64,000 nucleotides of DNA from assembly GCF_904848665.1 (NCBI RefSeq), contig NZ_CAJHCQ010000025.1:1-64000 (forward strand). The letters are read 5' to 3'. Within the stretch, counting starts at the first letter, position 1; each line of letters opens with the position of its first letter. Below the pieces are notes generated by a model. It was not told the DNA's origin. It saw only the letters and a program-made list of their open reading frames with translations, and searched no databases. Made by a program: the position numbers and the translations under genes. Of the stretch, positions 1 to 8,817 are shown one piece after another. The DNA is from Paraburkholderia hiiakae. GTDB lineage: Bacteria; Pseudomonadota; Gammaproteobacteria; Burkholderiales; Burkholderiaceae.

Positions 1-72
1 GGTTTCATGTCGCCAACCCAGTTCATGCAAGACTGGCTTGTGGCTCAGCGGACAAGGGATGCGGCTGCATAA
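1..72 (+). CDS. IS3-family transposase, C-terminal end (cut by left edge)
   Basis: An open frame enters from the left edge and ends in TAA after 23 codons. The tail reads GFMSPTQFMQDW and then ends in RTRDAAA. A short S-P-x-Q/E-F motif just before the stop is typical of the OrfB (DDE integrase) product of IS3-family elements. Only the tail is visible, so the catalytic residues and the subgroup cannot be judged. A terminal-repeat-like sequence follows within 40 bases, which supports an insertion-sequence end. Confidence 0.55.
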   Translation, partial: GFMSPTQFMQDWLVAQRTRDAAA

Positions 73-111
73 CCCGTGACCTCTGGAAGGCGAAAAACCG
101 GGGGAACCTCA
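1..111 (+). mobile_element. Right end of an IS3-family insertion sequence
   Basis: After the transposase stop, the sequence up to about 111, read on the minus strand, begins TGAGGTTCCCCCGG. It has the TG...CA terminus of IS3-family inverted repeats. The matching left end lies outside the window. The exact terminal base is inferred from the TG/CA rule, not from a second copy or a target duplication. Confidence 0.5.
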
Positions 112-653
112 ATGTCTTTCGCCGCAACATTCAAGCAAATAGAAAATGATAAAAAAAGCAACGTGAAATATGTAAATTCACGACTCATCGAGTCCCTCCT
201 GAGATCAGAAATATCATCTTCTATCTCACTCATCTTTAACGGTAATTTGCATATGGTGGCATCGAACAAGAACCCTGACCTGTTGCGTAGGTCGGCGCAA
301 GTGTAGCTAGCCAGTCAACATGAACCTGCTCCACCGTCCCGACTACGCGTGGCTGCGCAAACGGCCCAGGCGTTGGGGCAGAAATTACCGGCGCACTTGT
401 TATGGGACCAACGTAAGCATGGGGCCATCGGCATGCGGAGTCATACCACCCGAATCTCCCTGTCGAACTAGACCAGTCTGTGGATGAACTCCAGCCTGGG
501 GGTTGACCTAACTCGCACCGGCAAGCAGATTGCGCGATGTCGTTTCTGGCCGGCAGAGTCTGGTGAGACCAGGACCATAAAAAGCATCGACCGTGGCGCG
601 GTCCAACCAAACCAGTGATATATGACTGAGACTGCTCGCAATACTTACTTGAT
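112..653. other. Non-coding or degraded stretch next to the IS end
   Basis: About 540 bases, AT-rich to about 300 and then mixed. No open frame here has a convincing start, ribosome site or family match. The stretch probably holds debris between the insertion sequence and the 3' end of the T6SS cargo module. I see no RNA gene. Confidence 0.4.
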
Positions 654-1256
654 CTACTCGGGTGTACTTGCGGAGTCTGCGGGCAAAGCTAGTTCTGCGT
701 CACTGCAGTAGTGCGTCAGTTTCGGATTGGAATCCGGGGGGCCATACTTCTTTCTTTTCGGGTCGAATACGATCGTATAGCTGCGCTCCTGCGTATCGCC
801 GATGCTTTCGCTATAGCAATCACGTGTGACACGAAGCTTTAGCCAACCCGTCATTCTGTCCATCGCATCGGGCTTAACGGTAGTGAAAAAATCATCCACA
901 ACCTGCACAAAGTTTCCATCACGACATTGCGCAAACAGCATGAAATGTGCCACGTCGTCGTTCCCGTAACCCGTTGAAAAATCTTTAATCACATAGTCAT
1001 TCAAGTGATCGGAATTGAGATGAATACGGCTGTCCACAAATGTTTTCCCATACGTCACCGTATATAGGCAGTCTCCACCACCGTCGGCGGGGCATACACT
1101 TACCATTTTGTTTTTATATTCTTTGATGGCAAACTTGCCAGCAACGCCTATTGCACACTCGCTACTTACCCCAGTCACTGCATAGCTTGTCTGGACGGCG
1201 AGACTGCATGCGCCGAGAACCATGCCTAAAAGAAAATCCCGAGTTACCATCTTCAT
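654..1256 (-). CDS. Exported Cys-rich protein, candidate T6SS immunity protein
   Basis: A 200-aa protein with a clear Sec signal: basic MKMVTR, a hydrophobic core and a cleavage-like site after TSYA near residue 26. The mature part has about seven cysteines (for example SEC, SVCP, DCLY, AQCR, RDCY, HYCS), which suggests a disulfide-bonded periplasmic protein. It has no family I recognise. It starts only 3 bases after the 593-aa effector candidate, and its ribosome site (GGAGG) lies inside the last codons of that gene, so translation is probably coupled. A periplasmic location, last place in a vgrG-effector operon and small size fit an immunity protein against a cell-wall-acting effector. An accessory or second effector subunit is possible. 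Immunity is inferred from position only. Confidence 0.55.
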   Translation of the reverse strand: MKMVTRDFLLGMVLGACSLAVQTSYAVTGVSSECAIGVAGKFAIKEYKNKMVSVCPADGGGDCLYTVTYGKTFVDSRIHLNSDHLNDYVIKDFSTGYGNDDVAHFMLFAQCRDGNFVQVVDDFFTTVKPDAMDRMTGWLKLRVTRDCYSESIGDTQERSYTIVFDPKRKKYGPPDSNPKLTHYCSDAELALPADSASTPE

Positions 1257-1259
1257 ACT

Positions 1260-3041
1260 TTATAGGCCTCCCGAATCAAGGCTAAAGGAATTTCTGGCGT
1301 CCCGTAGGCTACCTAGTTCATTCCCCAACGCATAGTGTCGATCGGCCCTATTAGGGTAGTTGGGCCATGCGGCCAAGTTCGCCTGCGTGGCGTTCACTGC
1401 CGTTGCGTCGGAGAGAAGTTGTGACGTCAGCGCCCTCTCATGTGCATCTGTCCATTGCGCCAACGGAAGTGTCCACGCAAGCGTCGGATTAGCATTGATC
1501 GCGCTTTGTATCGAACTGCTGACCCGATGCCCAGTAACATGCGCCGGCCGGTAGATGTGCCATCGAAGCAATATGGCTACCGCCTTTTCGGAAGTGAATA
1601 TACGACCAAGCGTAGATACGATTGCTGAAGGCCCCGACCCTGCATGTACCGGAACGTCAAGAACGTCTCGGAGCCGATACCGCACCATATCCCACATTGC
1701 CCGCTGAACTTGAGCGACGGTGCGCCCGGCCATTATCATTCTGAAGAACCAGTGCCATGTTTTAAAATAGTTGGCTTCATCTGCGGCCCGATCCATGTCA
1801 GTAAGATTCGGAATGTCATTGGGAGCTTGCACAGGATCAGTATTGTCGCTATGGGTTTTTATCCAACCATTGAATGTCCGCTGATGGGCGTTCCACAACG
1901 TCCCTCGGTCGGTAGCTGTCCACTCACTTGATCGCTTCCACAAATTCGAAGGATATAGGCCGAAGTTACCGAAGGCTAACAGATAACTATCTTGATCTTT
2001 GGAAAGTACGTACGCCAAGAAGCCCGGCAACTCACCATTGTGGTATCCATGCTGAGGCATCAAACCCATCGTCCAATGGCAAGGTCCCAAGGAGGTCAGT
2101 GCGTCGTCGTATGCATTGACCGAGTCAAATGCTCCCATGCACTCCTGTTCTGCGGCCGCACGTACGACGCGGTACGTAGAAGTTGTGGCGCTGTTTTGGT
2201 CTGCTTGCAAGGAGGCCAAGGTAGTTGGCGGGCCAATCAAACGATCTGGTGTCATCTCGGCTTGCCGCCATGTCTGTTTGGGTACTTCGCTCGCAGGCCC
2301 ACCGTATCCGGGGTAGCGATAGTAGCTTCCCAAAGCATGGTATTCGTTCGGATTACAACCGTTTGGATAGGAATAGTAGCTCGAGAAATCTCGGTAATAC
2401 ATCCGGGGACGAACATCTGTTATCTGGTCGCTCCTCCAGATATTAACGCCGCGTGCAAATAAGGATGTGCGCTGGCCCTGCCGATCTATTCCCCACGCCT
2501 CGATGACGACAGGGCACCGAAAATTATTGGAAAGCCAGTGGTCAATGGCTCTTCGCGTTCGCGCATTTACGATACCACTGATTGGCCCAATATACCGAGC
2601 ATCGTTGGATACCGAGTCTAGGGTACCGACGTAGTAGGACTCCGGTGGGTTAGCCCCTGGTCTCGCACCGAGTGCGGAAACATCAACTGCTGATTGCCCG
2701 GTTTTCGGTGAGTATTGCTGCAAACGCTGAGCGTTCAACCTGGCAACGTTTTTCATGCGCGCGTAGCACTGGAATTCCCTTACAGCCCATTCAGTATACC
2801 GATCAAATTTTCCGTTCGCCTCATGAATAATCAGAAATCCAATAGAACGCAAGTCTCGTTGCAACTTCTGCACATACTGTGGCACGGTAAATGTCGCACC
2901 ACTCGCGTCCTGAGGGGTCTGGGCAGATGTGCCAGCAGGCGGTGGCGGATTCTCAATGCCGCCCCAGCGCGGAGGATGATTTTTATTAGGGCTGCCATCG
3001 TGGTCGTCGCGCTGCAAGTTAAAGTCACCGTACAAATCCAT
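1260..3041 (-). CDS. Putative T6SS peptidoglycan-targeting effector, PG-binding N-terminus
   Basis: A 593-aa cytosolic-type protein without a signal peptide. Residues about 55-95 resemble a peptidoglycan-binding (PGBD1) domain, with QKLQRDLRSIGF followed by NGKFDRYTEWAVREFQ. Residues 148-172 (IGPISGIVNARTRRAIDHWL) look like a second, shorter copy. Around 295-330 the text AAEQECMGAFDSVNAYDD resembles the catalytic segment of lysozyme-like hydrolases, with Glu298 or Glu300 as candidate catalytic acid. The C-terminal 250 residues are not recognised. ATG at 3041 follows GGGG and lies 12 bases past the vgrG stop, so it is delivered-cargo-like in position. The gene looks GC-poor compared with the rest of the window, which suggests acquisition with the vgrG tail. 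A muramidase activity is inferred from a weak motif. Confidence 0.5.
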   Translation of the reverse strand: MDLYGDFNLQRDDHDGSPNKNHPPRWGGIENPPPPAGTSAQTPQDASGATFTVPQYVQKLQRDLRSIGFLIIHEANGKFDRYTEWAVREFQCYARMKNVARLNAQRLQQYSPKTGQSAVDVSALGARPGANPPESYYVGTLDSVSNDARYIGPISGIVNARTRRAIDHWLSNNFRCPVVIEAWGIDRQGQRTSLFARGVNIWRSDQITDVRPRMYYRDFSSYYSYPNGCNPNEYHALGSYYRYPGYGGPASEVPKQTWRQAEMTPDRLIGPPTTLASLQADQNSATTSTYRVVRAAAEQECMGAFDSVNAYDDALTSLGPCHWTMGLMPQHGYHNGELPGFLAYVLSKDQDSYLLAFGNFGLYPSNLWKRSSEWTATDRGTLWNAHQRTFNGWIKTHSDNTDPVQAPNDIPNLTDMDRAADEANYFKTWHWFFRMIMAGRTVAQVQRAMWDMVRYRLRDVLDVPVHAGSGPSAIVSTLGRIFTSEKAVAILLRWHIYRPAHVTGHRVSSSIQSAINANPTLAWTLPLAQWTDAHERALTSQLLSDATAVNATQANLAAWPNYPNRADRHYALGNELGSLRDARNSFSLDSGGL

Positions 3042-3053
3042 TTCTACCCCACC

Positions 3054-5738
3054 TTAAACGTCGTGACCTGAACCTAAGGCCGTCAACACATCCGGTTTTA
3101 GATCTGCGTGGGACTGCCTATCAGACGCATCTTGAAAGCGTTTCCATGCCACTTGGCTCTTGGGACCAAAATCGCCGTCGACCATGCCGTCGTAGAAGCC
3201 CAAGTTCTTCAACCGCGATTGAATGCCCTTATGTTCATTGGTTTGCATCTGTTGGCACACTTCAAGGTCCCAAATCCACGGGTGACTGTTTGACCCGAAG
3301 GGGAACACAGTCAACTTGCCTTTGGTCACCCCTTTGGCCATCGGATGGTTGATGATGCCGTCGGCAGGCACCGCTCCCTGGAAGGTCTGCGCGCCGAGCT
3401 TAAGGGTGTAAGGCTTGCCTGCGAAGGTGGATTTCTCATAAGGCCGAGACAGGCGCACAACGAACTGGTCGAGGGTGGATTGATTGGGCAAATAAGGCGG
3501 AATAGATAACGATGCCCTACCTTGCTTTTGGATCGTAATGGTTTTGATGAACAGATCGAATGGACCACCGAGCGTGATGCTGCCGTCCTTCATGTGAATG
3601 AACGCACCACCGCATTCGAGGACGATTTCCTTCGCCGCTGCCAGGTTGACCTTTCCATTGACGCTGGCGACGTTCACATCCTTGTCAGCAGTGAACGACA
3701 TCGGCCCGTCCTGCGCCTGAAAATCGACCGGACCTTTAGCTGCAAGAATCTTGATGCCAAACTTCTGCGCGAACAGCGATATCTTCTCGCCCGCTGCGAC
3801 CGTGAAGCGTTTCAGCACGCTCCAGTCGGCGTTCTTCCCGGCCACGGTCGAGATGCTGTCCTGTGCCGCGAGCTGGATGCCCTGACCCGCCACAATGCCC
3901 GCCGAGGCAGGCGTGCCCATCAGCAGCCCCGGCTTCTTCAGGCCGTCGAAATCCTCCTTCATCTGCTGCTGCGCGTCGGTGTCGGCAGGCTCGGCCTTCG
4001 CGCTGCTGGCGGATGCCGCCAGCGCCTTCGCCATTTCCAGCGCACTTTCGAGCTGCGCGATGGTCTCCTGCATGTCCAGTTGCTTGCCTGTGGCAGCGGG
4101 ACGGTCGTATGCCGTCAGGAACAGGCCCTTGCCTGCGCGGTGGACGCCCCAGCCCGATGTCCGGACCTCATAGCCCTCACCCCGGTATTCGAGCTTATGG
4201 TTCACCAGATAGCCGAGATTGAGCTGCGACTTGCCTGAGTGCTCGGTGCTGAGCTTGATGCCTTCCTGGCCCACCCAGTCCTCCATGCGCAGCTTGTTGT
4301 TCTTCTGCGTGCGGATCATGTTGCGCGAGAGCCAGCGGCGATCATTTGTGATGAGGTCGCGCGCCTGGCTGTGGTGGTGGAAGGCGGTGATTTCAGGCTT
4401 ATCGGGATCCCCATCCCGAAATGAGATCACTGCCTCGTCGTTATCGAGGGCGACAAAGTGCATGCCGGTCTGCAGCTTTCCAGCGAACGGTTTAGCGAGG
4501 CGCAATGGCACGCTTTCGCCACCCTTCGGCCAGTCAGCAAAATCCACATCGAACCGGACGACGTAATAGCCGACAGAATTCAGATAGCCGTAGGTATATT
4601 TGTCAGGAGTGCAAATTCTTGCACTGAGTGTGCCGGCGATCTTGGGCCAGCCTTCCGGCTTCAGTTCAAGACGGAAGCGCCGGTCAGCAGGGATCGCCTT
4701 GTAGCTGTTGGTGTAAGGCTTGTCGCGCGCGGCGCTGTGCGCGATCTCGACGATCACCTGGCCGTTGGGCGCATCTGGCAGGACGATGTCCGTCTCGAGC
4801 AAGCGCGCGCACTGCAGCTCCAGCACATTGCTTTCGCCCTCGTAGACGACCTGCCGCGCGAGCGCCGCCTCGTGGCGCAGTTGCGCCTCCCATTTTGCGC
4901 CCTGTTGATCGAGGTGATTCGTCCCATAGATGTATGGTTGACCGTACGTCGTCGGGTCCTGCGGCGCCAGATTCGCGCTATCTCTGAATCTCTCCCACGC
5001 GGATTCCGGGTTGTAATCGGCGACGGTAAAGGACTGCGGCACCGCGATGTTGTGCGTCTTGAGTGACGTGATCGCTTCTACACCGCCGGCTTCGAGCCCC
5101 GCCGCTTCGCGGTACGGCACGATCAGCCTGGGATCGTAGAGATAGTGATCGATGTCATCTGCAAAGACGACCTGGTCGCCGTACTCGGTCTCGACGATGT
5201 AGCAGTAGATACCGGATTTCTGCATCAACATCTGGACATATGCCAGATCGTCGACACGGTACTGGAAGCGAAACAGGTGCTTGAGATACCGGTTCCTGAG
5301 CCGGAACGACATTTGGTGATCCTTGATGCCGTGACGACGCAGGATTGCCGCGATGATGTCGGGAGTCGACTGGTGCTGATAAATCCGGGTATCGTGGACT
5401 GCGGCAAGCCGGCCGAAATGGGACTTCAGGACTATCTCGTATTGCGAGAGGTCTTTCGAAGTTTTCACGTTTGAAATGCGCTCGATGAATCCCGAGAATT
5501 TTCTCGGGACGCCATCGTCTGGCACGATGGTGAAAACGGCATCCAGATTGAGAAAATCGGCACGTGCAAGCTGCTGCGGGTGGGTCGCGACGATGCGCAC
5601 TTCGCTTGCGGCACCCATCTTCTCGGTTGCCTTGAACGACACCACCGAGAGCGCTGCCGCGGCGGGCGTAGCTGGCATGTCCAGGTGAAACGCCTGCCTT
5701 CCCGGGATGGCAAGCAATACGTCTTGCAGATCTGCCAC
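3054..5738 (-). CDS. vgrG: Type VI secretion tip protein VgrG with C-terminal PG-binding extension
   Basis: VgrG is the trimeric spike tip of the type VI secretion system. The 894-aa product has the gp27/gp5-like order: an N-terminal hub (RQAFHLDM onward), the OB-fold region around 440-540 and a beta-helix with repeated G/D-rich segments (GMHFVALDNDEAVISF, WVGQEGIKLSTEHSGKSQL). A VgrG-type segment follows (GGAFIHMKDGSITLGGP). The last 60 residues form a PGBD1-like domain (GIQSRLKNLGFYDG, VDGDFGPKSQVAWKRFQ). I chose GTG at 5738 because AAGGAGG precedes it and the protein then begins near the usual VgrG N-terminus; the open frame runs further upstream. The two following genes are its likely cargo and immunity partners. 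No other T6SS gene is in the window, so this is an orphan vgrG module. Confidence 0.88.
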   Translation of the reverse strand: MADLQDVLLAIPGRQAFHLDMPATPAAAALSVVSFKATEKMGAASEVRIVATHPQQLARADFLNLDAVFTIVPDDGVPRKFSGFIERISNVKTSKDLSQYEIVLKSHFGRLAAVHDTRIYQHQSTPDIIAAILRRHGIKDHQMSFRLRNRYLKHLFRFQYRVDDLAYVQMLMQKSGIYCYIVETEYGDQVVFADDIDHYLYDPRLIVPYREAAGLEAGGVEAITSLKTHNIAVPQSFTVADYNPESAWERFRDSANLAPQDPTTYGQPYIYGTNHLDQQGAKWEAQLRHEAALARQVVYEGESNVLELQCARLLETDIVLPDAPNGQVIVEIAHSAARDKPYTNSYKAIPADRRFRLELKPEGWPKIAGTLSARICTPDKYTYGYLNSVGYYVVRFDVDFADWPKGGESVPLRLAKPFAGKLQTGMHFVALDNDEAVISFRDGDPDKPEITAFHHHSQARDLITNDRRWLSRNMIRTQKNNKLRMEDWVGQEGIKLSTEHSGKSQLNLGYLVNHKLEYRGEGYEVRTSGWGVHRAGKGLFLTAYDRPAATGKQLDMQETIAQLESALEMAKALAASASSAKAEPADTDAQQQMKEDFDGLKKPGLLMGTPASAGIVAGQGIQLAAQDSISTVAGKNADWSVLKRFTVAAGEKISLFAQKFGIKILAAKGPVDFQAQDGPMSFTADKDVNVASVNGKVNLAAAKEIVLECGGAFIHMKDGSITLGGPFDLFIKTITIQKQGRASLSIPPYLPNQSTLDQFVVRLSRPYEKSTFAGKPYTLKLGAQTFQGAVPADGIINHPMAKGVTKGKLTVFPFGSNSHPWIWDLEVCQQMQTNEHKGIQSRLKNLGFYDGMVDGDFGPKSQVAWKRFQDASDRQSHADLKPDVLTALGSGHDV

Positions 5739-6466
5739 AGGCCTGGCCTCCTTGCTGATTGTCGTGGGAGACGCGGCCTGGTGCGTTAGGACTGCAAAGG
5801 GTAGAAAGGCCGCGGCGTGGGGCTCATACAGCCCAACCCGCTTTCTACGCCTGCCGCAATCCCGCCTCAATAGGCTCCGGTCAGAAAATTGCAACGGCTT
5901 GACGGGCCGCAAATCTGCCAACGATGCGCGTACAGCCCGCGAGCCCGAGTCTCGCCGTCACCCGGTGAATCCTCACGGGTGCTGGAGCGCAAAACCGGCT
6001 CGGTGAGGTTTGTACTTCCCGTGTCGCGTCGTGTCGTCCCGTTCAGCCAGGCCGCCCGATGCGAGCCGTTTCGTCGGCATGCCGCCGATCGCCTCAGGCG
6101 CGGCAGTGGCGCTGCGGTCAATCCGGTTGCGGGGCGTTTTGGCGTGTTTGCGTGGCGCGCGTCACGGATGAGCGCAACAGAGCGCCACGCCGCCCAAGCC
6201 GACCACGAGGGCCGACATACCGGTTTTGACATGTCGCAAGCCACACCCGCCACCAAGCCACATGCGCGGCCCCGGCATCGCATTGCGCGGCGCGGGACCG
6301 CACGTCCGACGCGAACCTCATTGATCACAGGGCGTGCGACTGCGCGGCTCACAATTCCGCACGGCAACACGCAAAGCGCATCATCGAAATCTCGCCGCCC
6401 CAAAGCCAAGCGCTAGAATCGTCGAACTCACTCTCGACAAACCCCTTGCATGGAGGACCGCGCGCC
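5739..6466. other. Intergenic region upstream of vgrG and the deoxyribosyltransferase-like gene
   Basis: About 730 GC-rich bases between divergent genes. Long open frames exist on both strands, but they are rich in Arg/Ala/Ser with no family signal or ribosome site, as expected by chance at this GC. A TAGAAT hexamer at 6414-6419 could be a -10 box for the plus-strand gene; no matching -35 box is clear. Confidence 0.35.
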
Positions 6467-6991
6467 ATGAATTCGACCCCGCTGCCCCGCCGCCCGCGCG
6501 TGTATCTCGCCGGCTTCGACGTCTTCCGGCGCGACGCGCTCGAGCACGGCGCACGCCTCGTCGCCGCGTGTGCGGAATATGGCTTCGAGGGCGTCTATCC
6601 GCTCGACGCGCAAGTGCCCTCGAACCTCGACGGTCCGCGCCAGGCCGCATGGATCTATCGCGCAAACGTCGAAGCGATCCGCGCCGCCGATATCGTGATG
6701 GCAAATGTCAACGACTTTCGCGGCCCCGGCGAGCCCGACTCCGGCACCGCCTTCGAGATCGGCTATGCAGCCGCACTAGGAAAGGAAATCTGGGCCTACG
6801 CGTCCGACGAAGGCACGCTCATCGAACGCGTGCCATCCGTGCCCGACGCGCAGGGGCGTGTGTGCGAGCGCGGCTATCTGGTGGAAGATTTCGGCCTGGC
6901 CAGGAACCTGATGATCGCGTGCGCAGCGCGTCTCGTGCAAGGCGACGCGCGCGCGTGTCTCGACGCGATGGCGCAGGGGCGCACGCGATGA
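6467..6991 (+). CDS. Nucleoside 2-deoxyribosyltransferase-like protein
   Basis: A 174-aa protein of the nucleoside 2-deoxyribosyltransferase family (Pfam PF05014 type), whose members transfer or hydrolyse the N-glycosidic bond of (deoxy)nucleosides. Visible motifs are the N-terminal strand RVYLAGFDVF, the segment ADIVMANVNDFRGPGEPDSG and then TAFEIGYAAALGK, where the Glu in FEIG is the expected catalytic nucleophile. The length fits the family. ATG at 6467 was chosen over an ATG 21 bases upstream because GGAGG lies 10 bases before it. It stands alone between divergent and convergent genes. The substrate cannot be read from the sequence. Confidence 0.8.
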   Translation: MNSTPLPRRPRVYLAGFDVFRRDALEHGARLVAACAEYGFEGVYPLDAQVPSNLDGPRQAAWIYRANVEAIRAADIVMANVNDFRGPGEPDSGTAFEIGYAAALGKEIWAYASDEGTLIERVPSVPDAQGRVCERGYLVEDFGLARNLMIACAARLVQGDARACLDAMAQGRTR

Positions 6992-7020
6992 CAGCGCGGG
7001 CGTTTGCGCAAGCGAGCGCT

Positions 7021-8694
7021 TCAATGATGCATGGTGCTCATCGTGCTCATGCGCTGGAGGGCGCGAATGCGCGCCACCGCGGGGCGATCCGTCACGGCGA
7101 CCTGATAGAGCTTCGCGAGGTCGGCCTTGAGCGCCGTGCGTGAGCCCGCGTCGAGATACACCATGTGCCCCGAGGGATAGAAGCGTGCGCTCAGGTTGTT
7201 GCGCACCTTCTGGTCGAGGAGAGGCATCTTCTGCAGGTCAATCACGGTCTGGTAGAACGGCGTGACGAAGTCGTAGTAGCCGTTCGCCGAAAGCACGCGC
7301 AAATCCGGGTTCAGCGCCATCACCGCCGCGAGATCGCCGGCCGTGTAGAGCACGATATTGCCCTGCGCGTCCACGCCCTTTTGCGCGCCCGTCGGATCGA
7401 TATGCCCGAAGTCCCAGTTCTTGAACGCCTGATCGTTCAAGTCCGTGAACGACGAGTTCGTGCGGAACTTGAGCTGCTCGTTCAGGTAGCTGTTCCACAT
7501 CGCCGTATAGACGCCGCTCACCGCCGTCATGGTGGGATCGTTGCCGCCCGAGTTGGGGTCGATGTTGCCGGCAATACCCGTGTCGATGGCGGTCACGCGG
7601 CCGTCGTACGAGCCGAGCGCCACGCCCTTATCCTTCATGAGCGTGGTGAGGAATAGCGAATTGCCGCGGCTGTCGTAAGAGGCGATGTCGAGATTCCACG
7701 ACTCCAGCGTTTGCGTGTCGATGCCCGTGTATTGCGACAGCGTCTTGAGCGTAGCCGGAATGCTCTTGTCGCCAGGATCGGGAAACTTTGACAGCGCCTG
7801 AAGATAATCGGTGCGCGCGAATTGTGCGACCTGCGTGGCGAACGCCTGCAAGTCCTTCGGCGCGGGCGTCACGCCAAGGCGCTTGTGGTACCAGGCGTCG
7901 GCGGCCGCCGTGGGCAACGCGCCCACCGGATTGCCGCTTTGCGTGTAATCGAGTATCGACGACTGCAGCGTGATGCCGTTCAGATCCACGCCATCCTCAT
8001 GCAGCCGGTAGGCGAGCACGCAACTGCGCGCCGTGCCATACGATTCGCCATAGAGAAACTTCGGCGAATTCCAGCGATCGTTCGCCGTGAGGTAGCGCTT
8101 GATGAACTGCTTGAGCGAATCCGCGTCCTGATCCACGCCCCAGAAGTCGCGGTTGTGATGCGGCGCGATCGCGGCCGAATAGCCCGTGCCCACCGGATTG
8201 ATGAAGATGAGGTCGCTCTTGTCGAGCAGGCTGTCCGGATTGTCTTCGAGCGCATAGGGCGCGGGCGGCGTGAAGCCCGGCATCGAGGTCTTGATGCGCT
8301 TGGGCGCGAACGAGCCGAGCAGCACGAAAACGGAAGACGAGCCCGGGCCGCCGTTGTAGAAGAACGTGACGGGACGGTCCTGCGCTTGCACGCCGTCCTT
8401 GGTGAACGCCACGTAGAACATCTTGGCACTGGGCTGCGAGCTACTCGGGTCGACCGTCACGAGATGACCCGCCGTTGCCGTATAGGCGATGACTTCCTTG
8501 CCGATCTGAATGGCGTGGTGCGTGATCGCGGCGTTCTCGGTCACGTCGGTGACGAAGTCGTCGGGACCGTTGCCGTAAGCGATGGGATCAAAGCAAGGCT
8601 GGTCGGTCTGGGAGCGATGCTTGCCGTTGCCGCTCGCGGGGCCGGCCCCTTGAGCGCCGCCGTTGCCCTTGGTGGACTGCGCTTCGTCGTTCAT
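7021..8694 (-). CDS. S10 family serine carboxypeptidase-like protein
   Basis: A 557-aa member of peptidase family S10 (alpha/beta-hydrolase fold, C-terminal exopeptidases active at acid pH). The oxyanion-region motif FFYNGGPGSSS is at about 111-121. The nucleophile motif GESYGT carries Ser218. The acid and base are Asp475 (NGYYDFVTP) and His510 (YPSGHMVY). The N-terminus is hydrophilic, with no signal peptide, unlike most secreted members. ATG at 8694 has GTGGAG 6 bases upstream and replaces a longer Cys/Arg-rich open frame. The S53 peptidase gene lies 123 bases upstream on the same strand, so the two may be co-transcribed. Confidence 0.88.
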   Translation of the reverse strand: MNDEAQSTKGNGGAQGAGPASGNGKHRSQTDQPCFDPIAYGNGPDDFVTDVTENAAITHHAIQIGKEVIAYTATAGHLVTVDPSSSQPSAKMFYVAFTKDGVQAQDRPVTFFYNGGPGSSSVFVLLGSFAPKRIKTSMPGFTPPAPYALEDNPDSLLDKSDLIFINPVGTGYSAAIAPHHNRDFWGVDQDADSLKQFIKRYLTANDRWNSPKFLYGESYGTARSCVLAYRLHEDGVDLNGITLQSSILDYTQSGNPVGALPTAAADAWYHKRLGVTPAPKDLQAFATQVAQFARTDYLQALSKFPDPGDKSIPATLKTLSQYTGIDTQTLESWNLDIASYDSRGNSLFLTTLMKDKGVALGSYDGRVTAIDTGIAGNIDPNSGGNDPTMTAVSGVYTAMWNSYLNEQLKFRTNSSFTDLNDQAFKNWDFGHIDPTGAQKGVDAQGNIVLYTAGDLAAVMALNPDLRVLSANGYYDFVTPFYQTVIDLQKMPLLDQKVRNNLSARFYPSGHMVYLDAGSRTALKADLAKLYQVAVTDRPAVARIRALQRMSTMSTMHH

Positions 8695-8817
8695 GTCGTC
8701 TCCACTTTCTGTGTGTTCGCGTTTGAGACAGTGAATGCAACTTCGAATGCAACCTCTCATGCAACCCGCATCGCGCCCGCCCCTTCCTTCTCGTCGCGGC
8801 GGCATGCCGCGCTCATC

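Noticed and set aside
236..610. 124-codon open frame on the minus strand
   Set aside because: No start context, no family signal, Trp/Ser-rich composition. It is probably chance next to the IS end.
5739..5921. Longer in-frame start for vgrG
   Set aside because: The extra 61 residues do not match VgrG N-termini, and a strong AAGGAGG precedes GTG 5738.
5867..6416. Two long overlapping open frames upstream of vgrG on opposite strands
   Set aside because: Arg/Ala/Ser-rich with no motif or ribosome site, as expected by chance at high GC.
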